DNA from: Bacillus sp. FJAT-42315
Lineage (GTDB): Bacteria; Bacillota; Bacilli; Bacillales; Domibacillaceae
Reading direction: 5' to 3'
Length of the DNA stretch: 64,000 nucleotides
NCBI RefSeq assembly: GCF_002797375.1
Contig: NZ_KZ454941.1
Span: 2,310,667-2,374,666 of the forward strand
Of this stretch, positions 57,206 through 64,000 are shown in pieces. The stretch's first letter is position 1; every line of letters begins with the position of its first letter. The notes beneath the pieces were generated by a model. The model was not told where the DNA came from, ran no database searches, and saw nothing but the letters and a program-made list of their open reading frames with translations. Made by a program: the position numbers and the translations under genes.

Positions 57206-59809
57206 TTATTTTTTGACTTTTTTCTGCAATGCATAAAGAGCATTCATCGCATCTAACGGCGTCATTTCTAGCAAGTCAAATTTCTTCAATTCATCAATGA
57301 TCTTGCTTTCTTTTGCTGAAGGCTTAGGTACAACTTCTTCTTGGAAAAGTGACAGTTGAGCCGCTCCTTTTTCCACTTTAACCGTTGCCTGTTCTTCTTT
57401 TACTTGATGATTAGTCGGTTTACTTTCTTGCTGCCCCTTTTCTTCTAATCCCGTTAAAATTTCATTCGCTCGTTTGATTAACTCTTTCGGAAGCTCAGCT
57501 AACTCCGCTACATGAATTCCGTAGCTTTTATCGGCTGCTCCTTCTTTGATCTTATGCAAAAAGACCACTCTTCCGTTTTGTTCAACCGCTTGGACATGGA
57601 CATTTGTTAATTGAGCTAATTCTTCTTCTAGCACGGTCAATTCGTGATAGTGCGTTGAAAACAGTGTTTTTGCTCCAATTTTATCGTGAATGTACTCAAT
57701 GATCGCTTGAGCAAGTGCCATCCCATCGTACGTAGACGTTCCACGCCCGATTTCATCAAATAAAATTAACGATTGATTCGTGGCATGAGTAATGGCATTT
57801 TTTGCTTCTAGCATTTCGACCATAAACGTACTTTGGCCGGAAATCAAATCATCAGCCGCTCCGATTCTCGTAAAGACTTGATCGAAAATAGGAAGCTCGG
57901 CTTTCGCGGCTGGTACGAAACAGCCAATTTGAGCTAAAATCGCTGTTAACGCCACCTGTCTCATATACGTGCTTTTTCCGGACATATTCGGCCCCGTAAT
58001 CAGTAGCACTTCTCTTGCTTCGTTCATCTGACAATCATTCGGCACATATTGTTGAGAATCCATCACTTTCTCAACAACTGGATGGCGGCCATCTTCAAGA
58101 ACTAATTCTCGTCCGTTCGTTAACGTTGGACGGATATAATGGCGCATTTCACTCACAGTCGCAAAGCATTGCAAAACGTCTAGCTCACTAACTAAATGCG
58201 AAAGCTTTTGCAAACGCGGAATATACTCCTTGACGCTTTCTCTTAGCTCTAAAAATAGTGCGTATTCAAGTTCCACCATTTTTTCATTCGCCTGTAAAAT
58301 CATCGCTTCTTTTTCTTTTAACTCTGGCGTGATGAACCGTTCACAGTTCGCTAACGTCTGTTTTCTTTCGTAACGACTGTCATCTAATGCGTTCAAATTC
58401 GCTTTTGTAATCTCAATGTAATAGCCAAAAATGCGGTTGTAGCCGATCTTTAAAGACTTAATGCCTGTCCGCTCTTTTTCTTCACGTTCTAAGTTGGCAA
58501 TCCACGTTTTTCCGTTGCGACTGGCATCACGATACGTATCTAGCTCTGCATGAAAGCCTTCCTGAATCATGCCGCCTTCTTTAATCGTCAATGGTGGATG
58601 ATCGACTAGCGCTCTTTCTAAAAGATCGGTCAACTCCTCACAAGGGTCGATATCGTCCATTAACTTACCGATTTCTTCGTTGTTTATTTGCGAAAGAATT
58701 TGCTGTAATAACGGAATTTGCTGTAACGATTTTTTTAACTGAACGAGATCGCGCCCATTCACGTTGCCAAAAGCCACTCTTCCAGCTAAACGTTCTAAAT
58801 CATATACTTCCTTTAATTGCTCGCGAAGTTCTTGACGTTCAAAAAAGGAGAAAATGAGCGTTTGCACCATCGTTAGGCGCCTTTCAATTTGACCTTTTTG
58901 GATAAGCGGTCGGTCGATCCATTGCTTTAATAGTCGTCCGCCCATCGCCGTCATCGTCTCATCAAGAAGCCAAAGCAGTGAACCTTTCTTACCTTTCGAG
59001 CGAATCGTTTCTGTTAATTCCAAATTGCGCTTCGAATATTGATCAATTCTCATAAACTGATGGACATGATAGGATTCAACCGACTGTAAATGATCTAAGC
59101 TTCTCTTTTGTGTACGATGTAAATACGAGAATAGTAAAGAAACAACTTGTCTAAGCTCTGATTGATTCACCTTTTGCATTAACGGAAGAAAGACCTCTTG
59201 TTCAGAGCTACCCTCTTCCGTAGAAAGTGTCACGGATAACCTCTCTTTCAGTTGGCGTTGAATCGCCCCGTCAAGATTCGCTTCAATGACAATTTCCTTC
59301 ACTTGTAAAGTAGCTAATTCATTCATTACTTCATCTAATGAAGATAAAGAAGTAACTTTATTTTCTCCTGTTGATAAATCACTAGCCGCTAACGCATACG
59401 TTTCGTTAGTGAATGAGCATAACGCTGCTAAGTAGTTATTCTCTTTATCTTGAAGCCCTTTGCCTTCCATGACTGTTCCAGGGGTAATCAGCTGTACGAC
59501 TTCACGTCTAACGACACCTTTCGCTTGTTTCGGATCTTCTGTTTGCTCACAAATAGCGACTTTATGACCTAGCTCGATTAGTCTTTCGATGTAGCCTGCA
59601 GCTGAATGGTAAGGAACGCCGCACATCGGGATCTTTTCTACTCCTCCTCCATCCCTGCTCGTTAACGTAATTTCAAGCAATTGACTCGCGTTCGTCGCAT
59701 CCTCAAAAAACATTTCATAAAAATCGCCTAAACGGAAAAATAAAAAGGCATCTTGATACTCTGCCTTGACTTTTAAATATTGTTGGATCATTGGGGTATA
59801 TTGCTTCAT
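57206..59809 (-). CDS. mutS: MutS, DNA mismatch recognition ATPase
   Basis: The 867-residue product has the mismatch-reading motif FYEMF (Phe-X-Glu) near residue 33, the lever and clamp domains, Walker [17 protein letters not shown], and [18 protein letters not shown] seven codons upstream is possible, but the ATG at 59809 gives [15 protein letters not shown], the usual family start, though its ribosome binding site (AAAGGG) is 11 bases away. It is the first gene of mutSL. Confidence 0.95.
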   Translation of the reverse strand: MKQYTPMIQQYLKVKAEYQDAFLFFRLGDFYEMFFEDATNASQLLEITLTSRDGGGVEKIPMCGVPYHSAAGYIERLIELGHKVAICEQTEDPKQAKGVVRREVVQLITPGTVMEGKGLQDKENNYLAALCSFTNETYALAASDLSTGENKVTSLSSLDEVMNELATLQVKEIVIEANLDGAIQRQLKERLSVTLSTEEGSSEQEVFLPLMQKVNQSELRQVVSLLFSYLHRTQKRSLDHLQSVESYHVHQFMRIDQYSKRNLELTETIRSKGKKGSLLWLLDETMTAMGGRLLKQWIDRPLIQKGQIERRLTMVQTLIFSFFERQELREQLKEVYDLERLAGRVAFGNVNGRDLVQLKKSLQQIPLLQQILSQINNEEIGKLMDDIDPCEELTDLLERALVDHPPLTIKEGGMIQEGFHAELDTYRDASRNGKTWIANLEREEKERTGIKSLKIGYNRIFGYYIEITKANLNALDDSRYERKQTLANCERFITPELKEKEAMILQANEKMVELEYALFLELRESVKEYIPRLQKLSHLVSELDVLQCFATVSEMRHYIRPTLTNGRELVLEDGRHPVVEKVMDSQQYVPNDCQMNEAREVLLITGPNMSGKSTYMRQVALTAILAQIGCFVPAAKAELPIFDQVFTRIGAADDLISGQSTFMVEMLEAKNAITHATNQSLILFDEIGRGTSTYDGMALAQAIIEYIHDKIGAKTLFSTHYHELTVLEEELAQLTNVHVQAVEQNGRVVFLHKIKEGAADKSYGIHVAELAELPKELIKRANEILTGLEEKGQQESKPTNHQVKEEQATVKVEKGAAQLSLFQEEVVPKPSAKESKIIDELKKFDLLEMTPLDAMNALYALQKKVKK

Positions 59810-59883
59810 TACATTCCAATCCCTTTCCACATTGCCTATCTATTTTCAAATTATAATTATATCATAGCTCTTATATGGAAACA

Positions 59884-59917
59884 GAAAAAAAGTGCCGGCC
59901 ATTTTTTCGGCCCGCAC
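59884..59917 (-). terminator. Terminator of cotE
   Basis: On minus, GTGCGGGCC and GGCCGGCAC (plus 59909-59917 with 59892-59900, one mismatch) are followed by seven T residues. Confidence 0.85.
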
Positions 59918-59923
59918 GGATGA

Positions 59924-60463
59924 TTAATGGTGATGTCCATCATCGAGAAATGATGTATCCAATTTTTCATAGTCATCCTCATCATCAAAATCACAATCCC
60001 AGTCATCATCACAGCCATGCGGATGAACGGCTACACAAATTTTCGTCTCACCAACCACTTCAACTAAAAATTCTCTTTCTACATGCACTACGATTTTGTT
60101 TCCGTGCTTCGAAATGACAGCTTCACAGCAATTTGGTTGCTGTAATACTCTTGCTATGACTTCATCATCATCGAAGCAATCTTCATCACGATATTTCAGT
60201 TTAATCACATCTTTATAGTCGACCTTCTCTGTGACAACTGATGTTTTTGTATTATCGTGATGAGAATACCAGACGTTAATGTCATACGTGCCGTGCACTT
60301 CTACTGTTTTCCCGACCTTTTTGGCTTTATACTCATGATTAATGATCCAACAGCCTAAAATGCTCGATGGATGATGCGGCGGACAAATCGTGTGATGAGA
60401 CTGTGTAAACTTACGGCCTTTGGCAACGACCGACTTGGTTATAATCTCCCTATATTCTGCCAT
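59924..60463 (-). CDS. cotE: CotE, outer spore coat morphogenetic protein
   Basis: CotE builds the outer spore coat. The 179-residue product begins [21 protein letters not shown], contains [21 protein letters not shown] and [13 protein letters not shown], and ends in an acidic, His-tailed stretch ([17 protein letters not shown] ... DDGHHH). The longest frame starts 17 codons earlier, but GGAGG 9 bases before the ATG at 60463 fixes the start. Extra cysteines and the His-rich tail differ from B. subtilis. Confidence 0.93.
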   Translation of the reverse strand: MAEYREIITKSVVAKGRKFTQSHHTICPPHHPSSILGCWIINHEYKAKKVGKTVEVHGTYDINVWYSHHDNTKTSVVTEKVDYKDVIKLKYRDEDCFDDDEVIARVLQQPNCCEAVISKHGNKIVVHVEREFLVEVVGETKICVAVHPHGCDDDWDCDFDDEDDYEKLDTSFLDDGHHH

Positions 60464-60549
60464 TCGAGCGTACCTCCTCGCTTGTTCTCCATTTATCCTA
60501 TGCACTAAAAGCAAGACATGTGCCTAGTGAAAATAAAAATTATTTAAAC

Positions 60550-60588
60550 GAAAAAGAGACTGTGCTTTTTAGCAACAAGTCTCTTTTC
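60550..60588 (-). terminator. Terminator of miaB-ricA
   Basis: AAAGAGACT (60553-60561) pairs with AGTCTCTTT (60578-60586). On minus the stem is followed by TTTTTCG. Confidence 0.85.
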
Positions 60589-60603
60589 CATTGTTTCTTC
60601 TAT

Positions 60604-61035
60604 TTAGCTGCAGCTTCCTGGCTGACTATTTTTCACTTGAGAACCCGTCTCTCCGCGAAGTAAATCTCCACCCGTTGATTCAATAATCTGATCTGTCACT
60701 GTATTAGAAATAGCAGATGCGACAATTTGTAAAATTTCATTTACTTCCACTTGCGACTCTTTAAATTGTTGAACAACAGGAATTTCATCTAATTCCTGTT
60801 CAATTTTTTGAATTTTTTCTTCTACCATTTTTAAGGCTTCAGTTTTTCCATAATGTTGAAAGTTCACTGCTTGTTTTTGTAAGCTTTTTAGACCAGCGAT
60901 TTTTTCGCGCACCTTTTGATTTTCATGAATTTTAGCTTCAGCTTCCTTAAAAAAGGCTACTTCCTCTGTTTCAGAAATCATGTGGGCTAACTCTTTCGCA
61001 CGTGCTAAAATATCATCTTTCGTATATAATGCCAT
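60604..61035 (-). CDS. ricA: RicA (YmcA), subunit of the RicAFT/Y-complex
   Basis: RicA with RicF and RicT stimulates RNase Y maturation of mRNAs and promotes competence, biofilm and sporulation. The 143-residue helical protein has AHMISETEEVAFFKEAEAKI, LKSLQKQAVNFQHYGKTEALK, and STGGDLLRGETGSQVKNS. The end, PGSCS, keeps one cysteine of the kind that binds Fe-S clusters in the complex. It starts 1 base after miaB, with GAGGTGA inside the miaB end. Confidence 0.93.
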   Translation of the reverse strand: MALYTKDDILARAKELAHMISETEEVAFFKEAEAKIHENQKVREKIAGLKSLQKQAVNFQHYGKTEALKMVEEKIQKIEQELDEIPVVQQFKESQVEVNEILQIVASAISNTVTDQIIESTGGDLLRGETGSQVKNSQPGSCS

Positions 61036-61036
61036 A

Positions 61037-62581
61037 TTAGTTCACCTCTGCCATTGTATGTTCTTCTACCATCTCACCATTTAAGGACCATGTTTTTGCT
61101 TCGGTAATCTTCACTTTAACAATTTTTCCGATCGCTGTTTTTGGTCCTTTAAAGTTCACAAGTTTACTTTTATTCGTATAACCAGCGAGAATATCAGGGT
61201 TGTTCTTACTCTCACCTTCTACTAATACGTCAACAATTTGACCTTTATACGGTTTCATCGCTTCAGCTGATGACGCATTCACTAACGCATTTAATCGTTG
61301 TAGACGCTCTTTTTTCACTTCCATCGGAACATTGTCTTTCATTTTTGCCGCTGGTGTTCCTTCACGTGGAGAGTAAATGAACGTATAAGCCGCTTCAAAG
61401 CCTACTTCTCGATAAAGCGATAACGTTTCTTCAAATTGTTCTTCTGTTTCATTTGGATAACCAACAATAATATCAGTTGTTAATGCAACATCTGGAATCG
61501 CCGCTTTAATTTTACGAACAAGCTCTAAAAATTGCTCACGGTTATATTTACGCGCCATGATCTTCAATACTTCCGAAGAACCTGATTGCACTGGCAAATG
61601 AATGTGATCCATTAAATTGCCTTTCTTCGCTAATACTTCAATTAAATGATCATCAAAGTCACGTGGATGGCTTGTTGTAAAACGAATACGCGGGATATCA
61701 ATTTTGCGGATCTCATCCATTAAATCGCCTAAGCCGTATTGAATATCGTCAAAATCTTTACCATACGCATTGACATTTTGACCAAGCAATGTAATTTCTT
61801 GATAACCTTGAGCCGCTAAATGACGCACTTCTTGAATAATTTCCTCTGGACGACGGCTTCTTTCTTTGCCTCGTGTATAAGGGACGATACAATACGTACA
61901 AAACTTATCACAGCCGTACATAATATTCACCCAAGCTTTAATATTGCCTCGGCGCACTTTCGGAAGATTTTCAATGACATCGCCCTCTTTAGACCATACT
62001 TCAACGACCATTTCTTTCGATTTATAAGCTTCGTCTAAAATTTGTGGCAAACGATGAATATTATGCGTACCAAAGATCATATCGACATGCTGATACGTTT
62101 TTAAAATTTTATTAACAACCGACTCCTCTTGGGACATACATCCACAAACACCTAATAATAAATCTGGTCGCTGTTGCTTTAAGGCTTTAAAATGACCTAA
62201 TTCGCCAAACACTTTATTTTCAGCATTTTCGCGAATCGCACATGTGTTTAATAAAACGACATGCGCATCATCGACAGAATCCGTAGCTTCATAGCCTAGC
62301 GCTAAAAAGATCCCAGCCATTACTTCTGTGTCATGCTCATTCATTTGGCATCCATATGTGCGGATATAGAATTTGCGGCCTTCACCCAGTCCACGAAACC
62401 TCTCATCAATTTTGAAATCGTTATGATATTGGATTTCTTCTTTCCCACGCTTTTTAGCATCTTTTAAGGATGGTTGCTGATATACTGATTCAAAATATTT
62501 ACTATAATCCTTTTCGGATTTTTTGTCCGTTGGATTATTTTCATTCACTTGTTGTCCATGCTTTCGTTGTTCTTCGTTCAT
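61037..62581 (-). CDS. miaB: MiaB, tRNA-2-methylthio-N6-isopentenyladenosine synthase
   Basis: MiaB adds the methylthio group to i6A37 made by MiaA. The 514-residue radical-SAM protein has the N-terminal Fe-S cysteines ([34 protein letters not shown]), the radical-SAM motif [15 protein letters not shown], and a TRAM domain at the end. AAGGAG precedes the ATG. It starts the miaB-ricA operon from a promoter at 62653-62681. Confidence 0.96.
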   Translation of the reverse strand: MNEEQRKHGQQVNENNPTDKKSEKDYSKYFESVYQQPSLKDAKKRGKEEIQYHNDFKIDERFRGLGEGRKFYIRTYGCQMNEHDTEVMAGIFLALGYEATDSVDDAHVVLLNTCAIRENAENKVFGELGHFKALKQQRPDLLLGVCGCMSQEESVVNKILKTYQHVDMIFGTHNIHRLPQILDEAYKSKEMVVEVWSKEGDVIENLPKVRRGNIKAWVNIMYGCDKFCTYCIVPYTRGKERSRRPEEIIQEVRHLAAQGYQEITLLGQNVNAYGKDFDDIQYGLGDLMDEIRKIDIPRIRFTTSHPRDFDDHLIEVLAKKGNLMDHIHLPVQSGSSEVLKIMARKYNREQFLELVRKIKAAIPDVALTTDIIVGYPNETEEQFEETLSLYREVGFEAAYTFIYSPREGTPAAKMKDNVPMEVKKERLQRLNALVNASSAEAMKPYKGQIVDVLVEGESKNNPDILAGYTNKSKLVNFKGPKTAIGKIVKVKITEAKTWSLNGEMVEEHTMAEVN

Positions 62582-62652
62582 TTTAGTTCTCCTTTCCTTT
62601 GCTATTAATTAAGCAAAAAGAAAATACATTTGTAATGCGTACACATTATTTT

Positions 62653-62681
62653 AGTATATAATACAACAAAAAAAAGAACAA
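62653..62681 (-). promoter_or_regulatory. miaB promoter
   Basis: On minus, TTGTTC (plus 62676-62681) and TATACT (plus 62653-62658) are 17 bases apart; the spacer begins with eight T residues. Confidence 0.65.
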
Positions 62682-62733
62682 CTAGACGAGTTCAATCTGC
62701 ATGAAAGTGTTAAAAATCGGTTGTTTTTTCAAT

Positions 62734-62793
62734 AAAAAGAGGGTGACACTCAAAAGGTCCGTATTCATCGACCTTTTCGTTCACCCTCTTTTT
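62734..62793 (-). terminator. Terminator of korAB
   Basis: AAAAAGAGGGTGA (62734-62746) pairs with TCACCCTCTTTTT (62781-62793); inside, AAAAGGTC pairs with GACCTTTT. On minus a T-run follows. Confidence 0.88.
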
Positions 62794-62800
62794 CATTCCA

Positions 62801-63667
62801 TTACATAAATTCTTTCACAAGCTTGTCAAAATAAGCATCTTCTAGTTTCAGATCTTGAACAGTTAACGGTTCATCAGAATAACCATATACAAGCTGTTGA
62901 TAAGACGGCTTCTCTTTATTTTGATAAATGATCCCCGTGACAAGACTGTCATGCTTCATTAACGTACTCATCGCTAATTCACGATTGGAAGCGTCATACT
63001 CTTCAACCGTTGATAATTTTGTTAAATGTTCTTTAAACCAGTCATACGTATTAATTTTATTATAAGTGACGCATGGGCTGAATACATTAATAATAGAGAA
63101 GCCTTTGTGCGCGATCCCCGCTTCAATGATCGCTGTTAACTCTTTTAAATCAGTTGAAAAGCTTTGGGCAACAAACGTCGCTCCGCTTGTGATCGCTAAC
63201 TCCATCGGTGAAAGCGCGCTTTCAATCGCCCCTTTTGGCGTCGATTTCGTTTTAAAGCCTTCCGCAGAACGCGGCGATGTTTGCCCTTTCGTTAAACCAT
63301 AAATTTGATTATCCATAACGATATAAGTTAAATCAATATTACGGCGCATCGCATGAATCGTGTGACCCATACCAATGGCAAAACCGTCGCCATCTCCACC
63401 CGAAGCGATGACTGTTAAATCTTTATTGGCCATTTTCACCCCTTGAGCAATTGGAAGAGCTCGACCATGGATGCCGTGAAGGCCATAAGAATTGATATAT
63501 CCAGAAATACGACCAGAACATCCAATCCCCGAAATGACTGCGAGCTTCTCAGGTGTTAAGCCTACATTCGCTGCCGCACGCTGAATCGCCGCCTGTACGG
63601 AAAAGTCACCGCAACCTGGGCACCAGTTTGGTTTCACATTATTTCGAAAATCTTTAAACGTCGCCAT
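62801..63667 (-). CDS. korB: 2-oxoacid:ferredoxin oxidoreductase, beta subunit (KorB)
   Basis: This thiamine-diphosphate subunit works with KorA to turn 2-oxoglutarate (or pyruvate) into the acyl-CoA while reducing ferredoxin. The 288-residue product has NWCPGCGDFSV (cluster cysteines), GIGCSGRISGY, the ThDP motif GGDGDGFAIGMGH...MDNQIYGLTKGQTSPRS, and a further Cys in FSPCVTYNK. The ATG follows the korA stop with no gap, and AAGGAG lies inside korA. Confidence 0.92.
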   Translation of the reverse strand: MATFKDFRNNVKPNWCPGCGDFSVQAAIQRAAANVGLTPEKLAVISGIGCSGRISGYINSYGLHGIHGRALPIAQGVKMANKDLTVIASGGDGDGFAIGMGHTIHAMRRNIDLTYIVMDNQIYGLTKGQTSPRSAEGFKTKSTPKGAIESALSPMELAITSGATFVAQSFSTDLKELTAIIEAGIAHKGFSIINVFSPCVTYNKINTYDWFKEHLTKLSTVEEYDASNRELAMSTLMKHDSLVTGIIYQNKEKPSYQQLVYGYSDEPLTVQDLKLEDAYFDKLVKEFM

Positions 63668-64000
63668 TTAAAACAACTCCTTGCTGCTTGTATAAATATG
63701 ATGTGGCTGGAATGGATTTCCGTCGTATTTACACAGACTTTTAATTTTTTGCGGGTGGCCTACGTTCATTTTAATAATATTAGCTAATTGACCTGTTGCA
63801 TTGTTTTCCACCACTAACACATTCTTTGTTGATTCAATCAATGGCAAAATTTCTTCTGTCGGGAACGGGTGAATCAGTCGAATTTGCGCATGATTCACTT
63901 TCATTCCTTCTTGCTCTAATCGGTCTATCGCTTCCTCAATCGCACCGCGAGTCGAATTAAAGCCGACGAGTAGTAAATCCGATTGCTCATGTTTCGCATT
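63668..64000 (-). CDS. korA: 2-oxoacid:ferredoxin oxidoreductase, alpha subunit, C-terminal part (cut by window edge)
   Basis: The frame is open from the window edge to a stop at 63668, giving the last 110 residues. It contains LLLVGFNSTRGAIEEAIDRL, RLIHPFPTEEI, and VVENNATGQLANIIK, all typical of the C-terminal part of the KorA/PorA alpha subunit. The ATG at 63904 is internal and not the gene start. It is coupled to korB. The gamma and ThDP-partner parts lie outside the window. Confidence 0.9.
   Translation of the reverse strand, partial: NAKHEQSDLLLVGFNSTRGAIEEAIDRLEQEGMKVNHAQIRLIHPFPTEEILPLIESTKNVLVVENNATGQLANIIKMNVGHPQKIKSLCKYDGNPFQPHHIYTSSKELF

Noticed and set aside
63668-63904. Complete 78-residue gene starting at 63904
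   Set aside because: The frame continues open to the window edge with KorA likeness, so the ATG is internal.

Overview
The window is chromosomal DNA of a spore-forming member of the Bacillaceae. Gene content and order follow the Bacillus subtilis map (korAB, miaB, ricA, cotE, mutS, mutL, glp genes, miaA, hfq, spoVK, hflX, ynbB, glnR, glnA, lexA/yneA-yneB-ynzC, tkt, sirA, yneF, ccdA-ccdB-ccdC, yneK). Sporulation genes (cotE, spoVK, sirA, a Spo0E-like gene, ricA), strong AGGAGG-type ribosome binding sites and AT-rich intergenic DNA agree with this. Most genes are on the minus strand. Where a better ribosome binding site decided it, a start downstream of the longest open frame was chosen.

Region by region. 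1-1300: the first part of an IS200/IS605-type tnpB next to remnants of an acetate-permease operon (DUF485 plus actP). 1366-6126: an unknown membrane-anchored protein, alanine dehydrogenase with its activator AdeR, a DUF1284 protein, a small zinc-ribbon protein and a Sco copper-chaperone lipoprotein. 6268-13961: a P-type heavy-metal ATPase, SbcCD and a potassium channel. 14072-16208: yneK and the CcdABC cytochrome c maturation genes. 16342-16546: a multi-hairpin element with no open frame, then a Spo0E-like gene. 17082-22189: yneF, sirA, tkt and the SOS locus lexA/yneA-yneB-ynzC with three LexA boxes. 22385-28817: asparagine synthase, glnRA with GlnR boxes and promoter, ynbB and hflX. 29609-39359: a long operon for leucine/isovaleryl-CoA breakdown (yngJ-I-HA-HB-G-F-E plus scoAB) headed by a TetR regulator and operator. 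39570-50374: spoVK, an alanine/sodium symporter, hfq, miaA, the glycerol regulon (glpD, glpK, glpF, glpP) interrupted by a divergent PPK2 kinase, and an MFS transporter. 50535-53623: a MerR-controlled ABC exporter and a DUF218 protein. 55321-64000: mutL, mutS, cotE, ricA, miaB and korB/korA.

The most unusual part lies between the DUF218 gene and mutL (about 54,040-55,135, minus strand). Two near-identical ~130-bp modules each contain a 34-nt hairpin with the features of group II intron domain V (CGC triad, GAAA loop, 2-nt bulge), followed by a domain VI-like stem and an AT end. Each module is joined in the same phase to a different coding segment for an Ig-like surface-protein domain. Neither segment has an ATG start near its beginning, each has an in-frame stop inside the intron module, and each ends in its own terminator. 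No intron 5' half or 5' exon is visible nearby. The arrangement resembles the alternatively spliced surface-layer gene known from Clostridium tetani, but here only orphan 3' units are present, which raises trans-splicing, a 3'-exon reservoir or decay as explanations.
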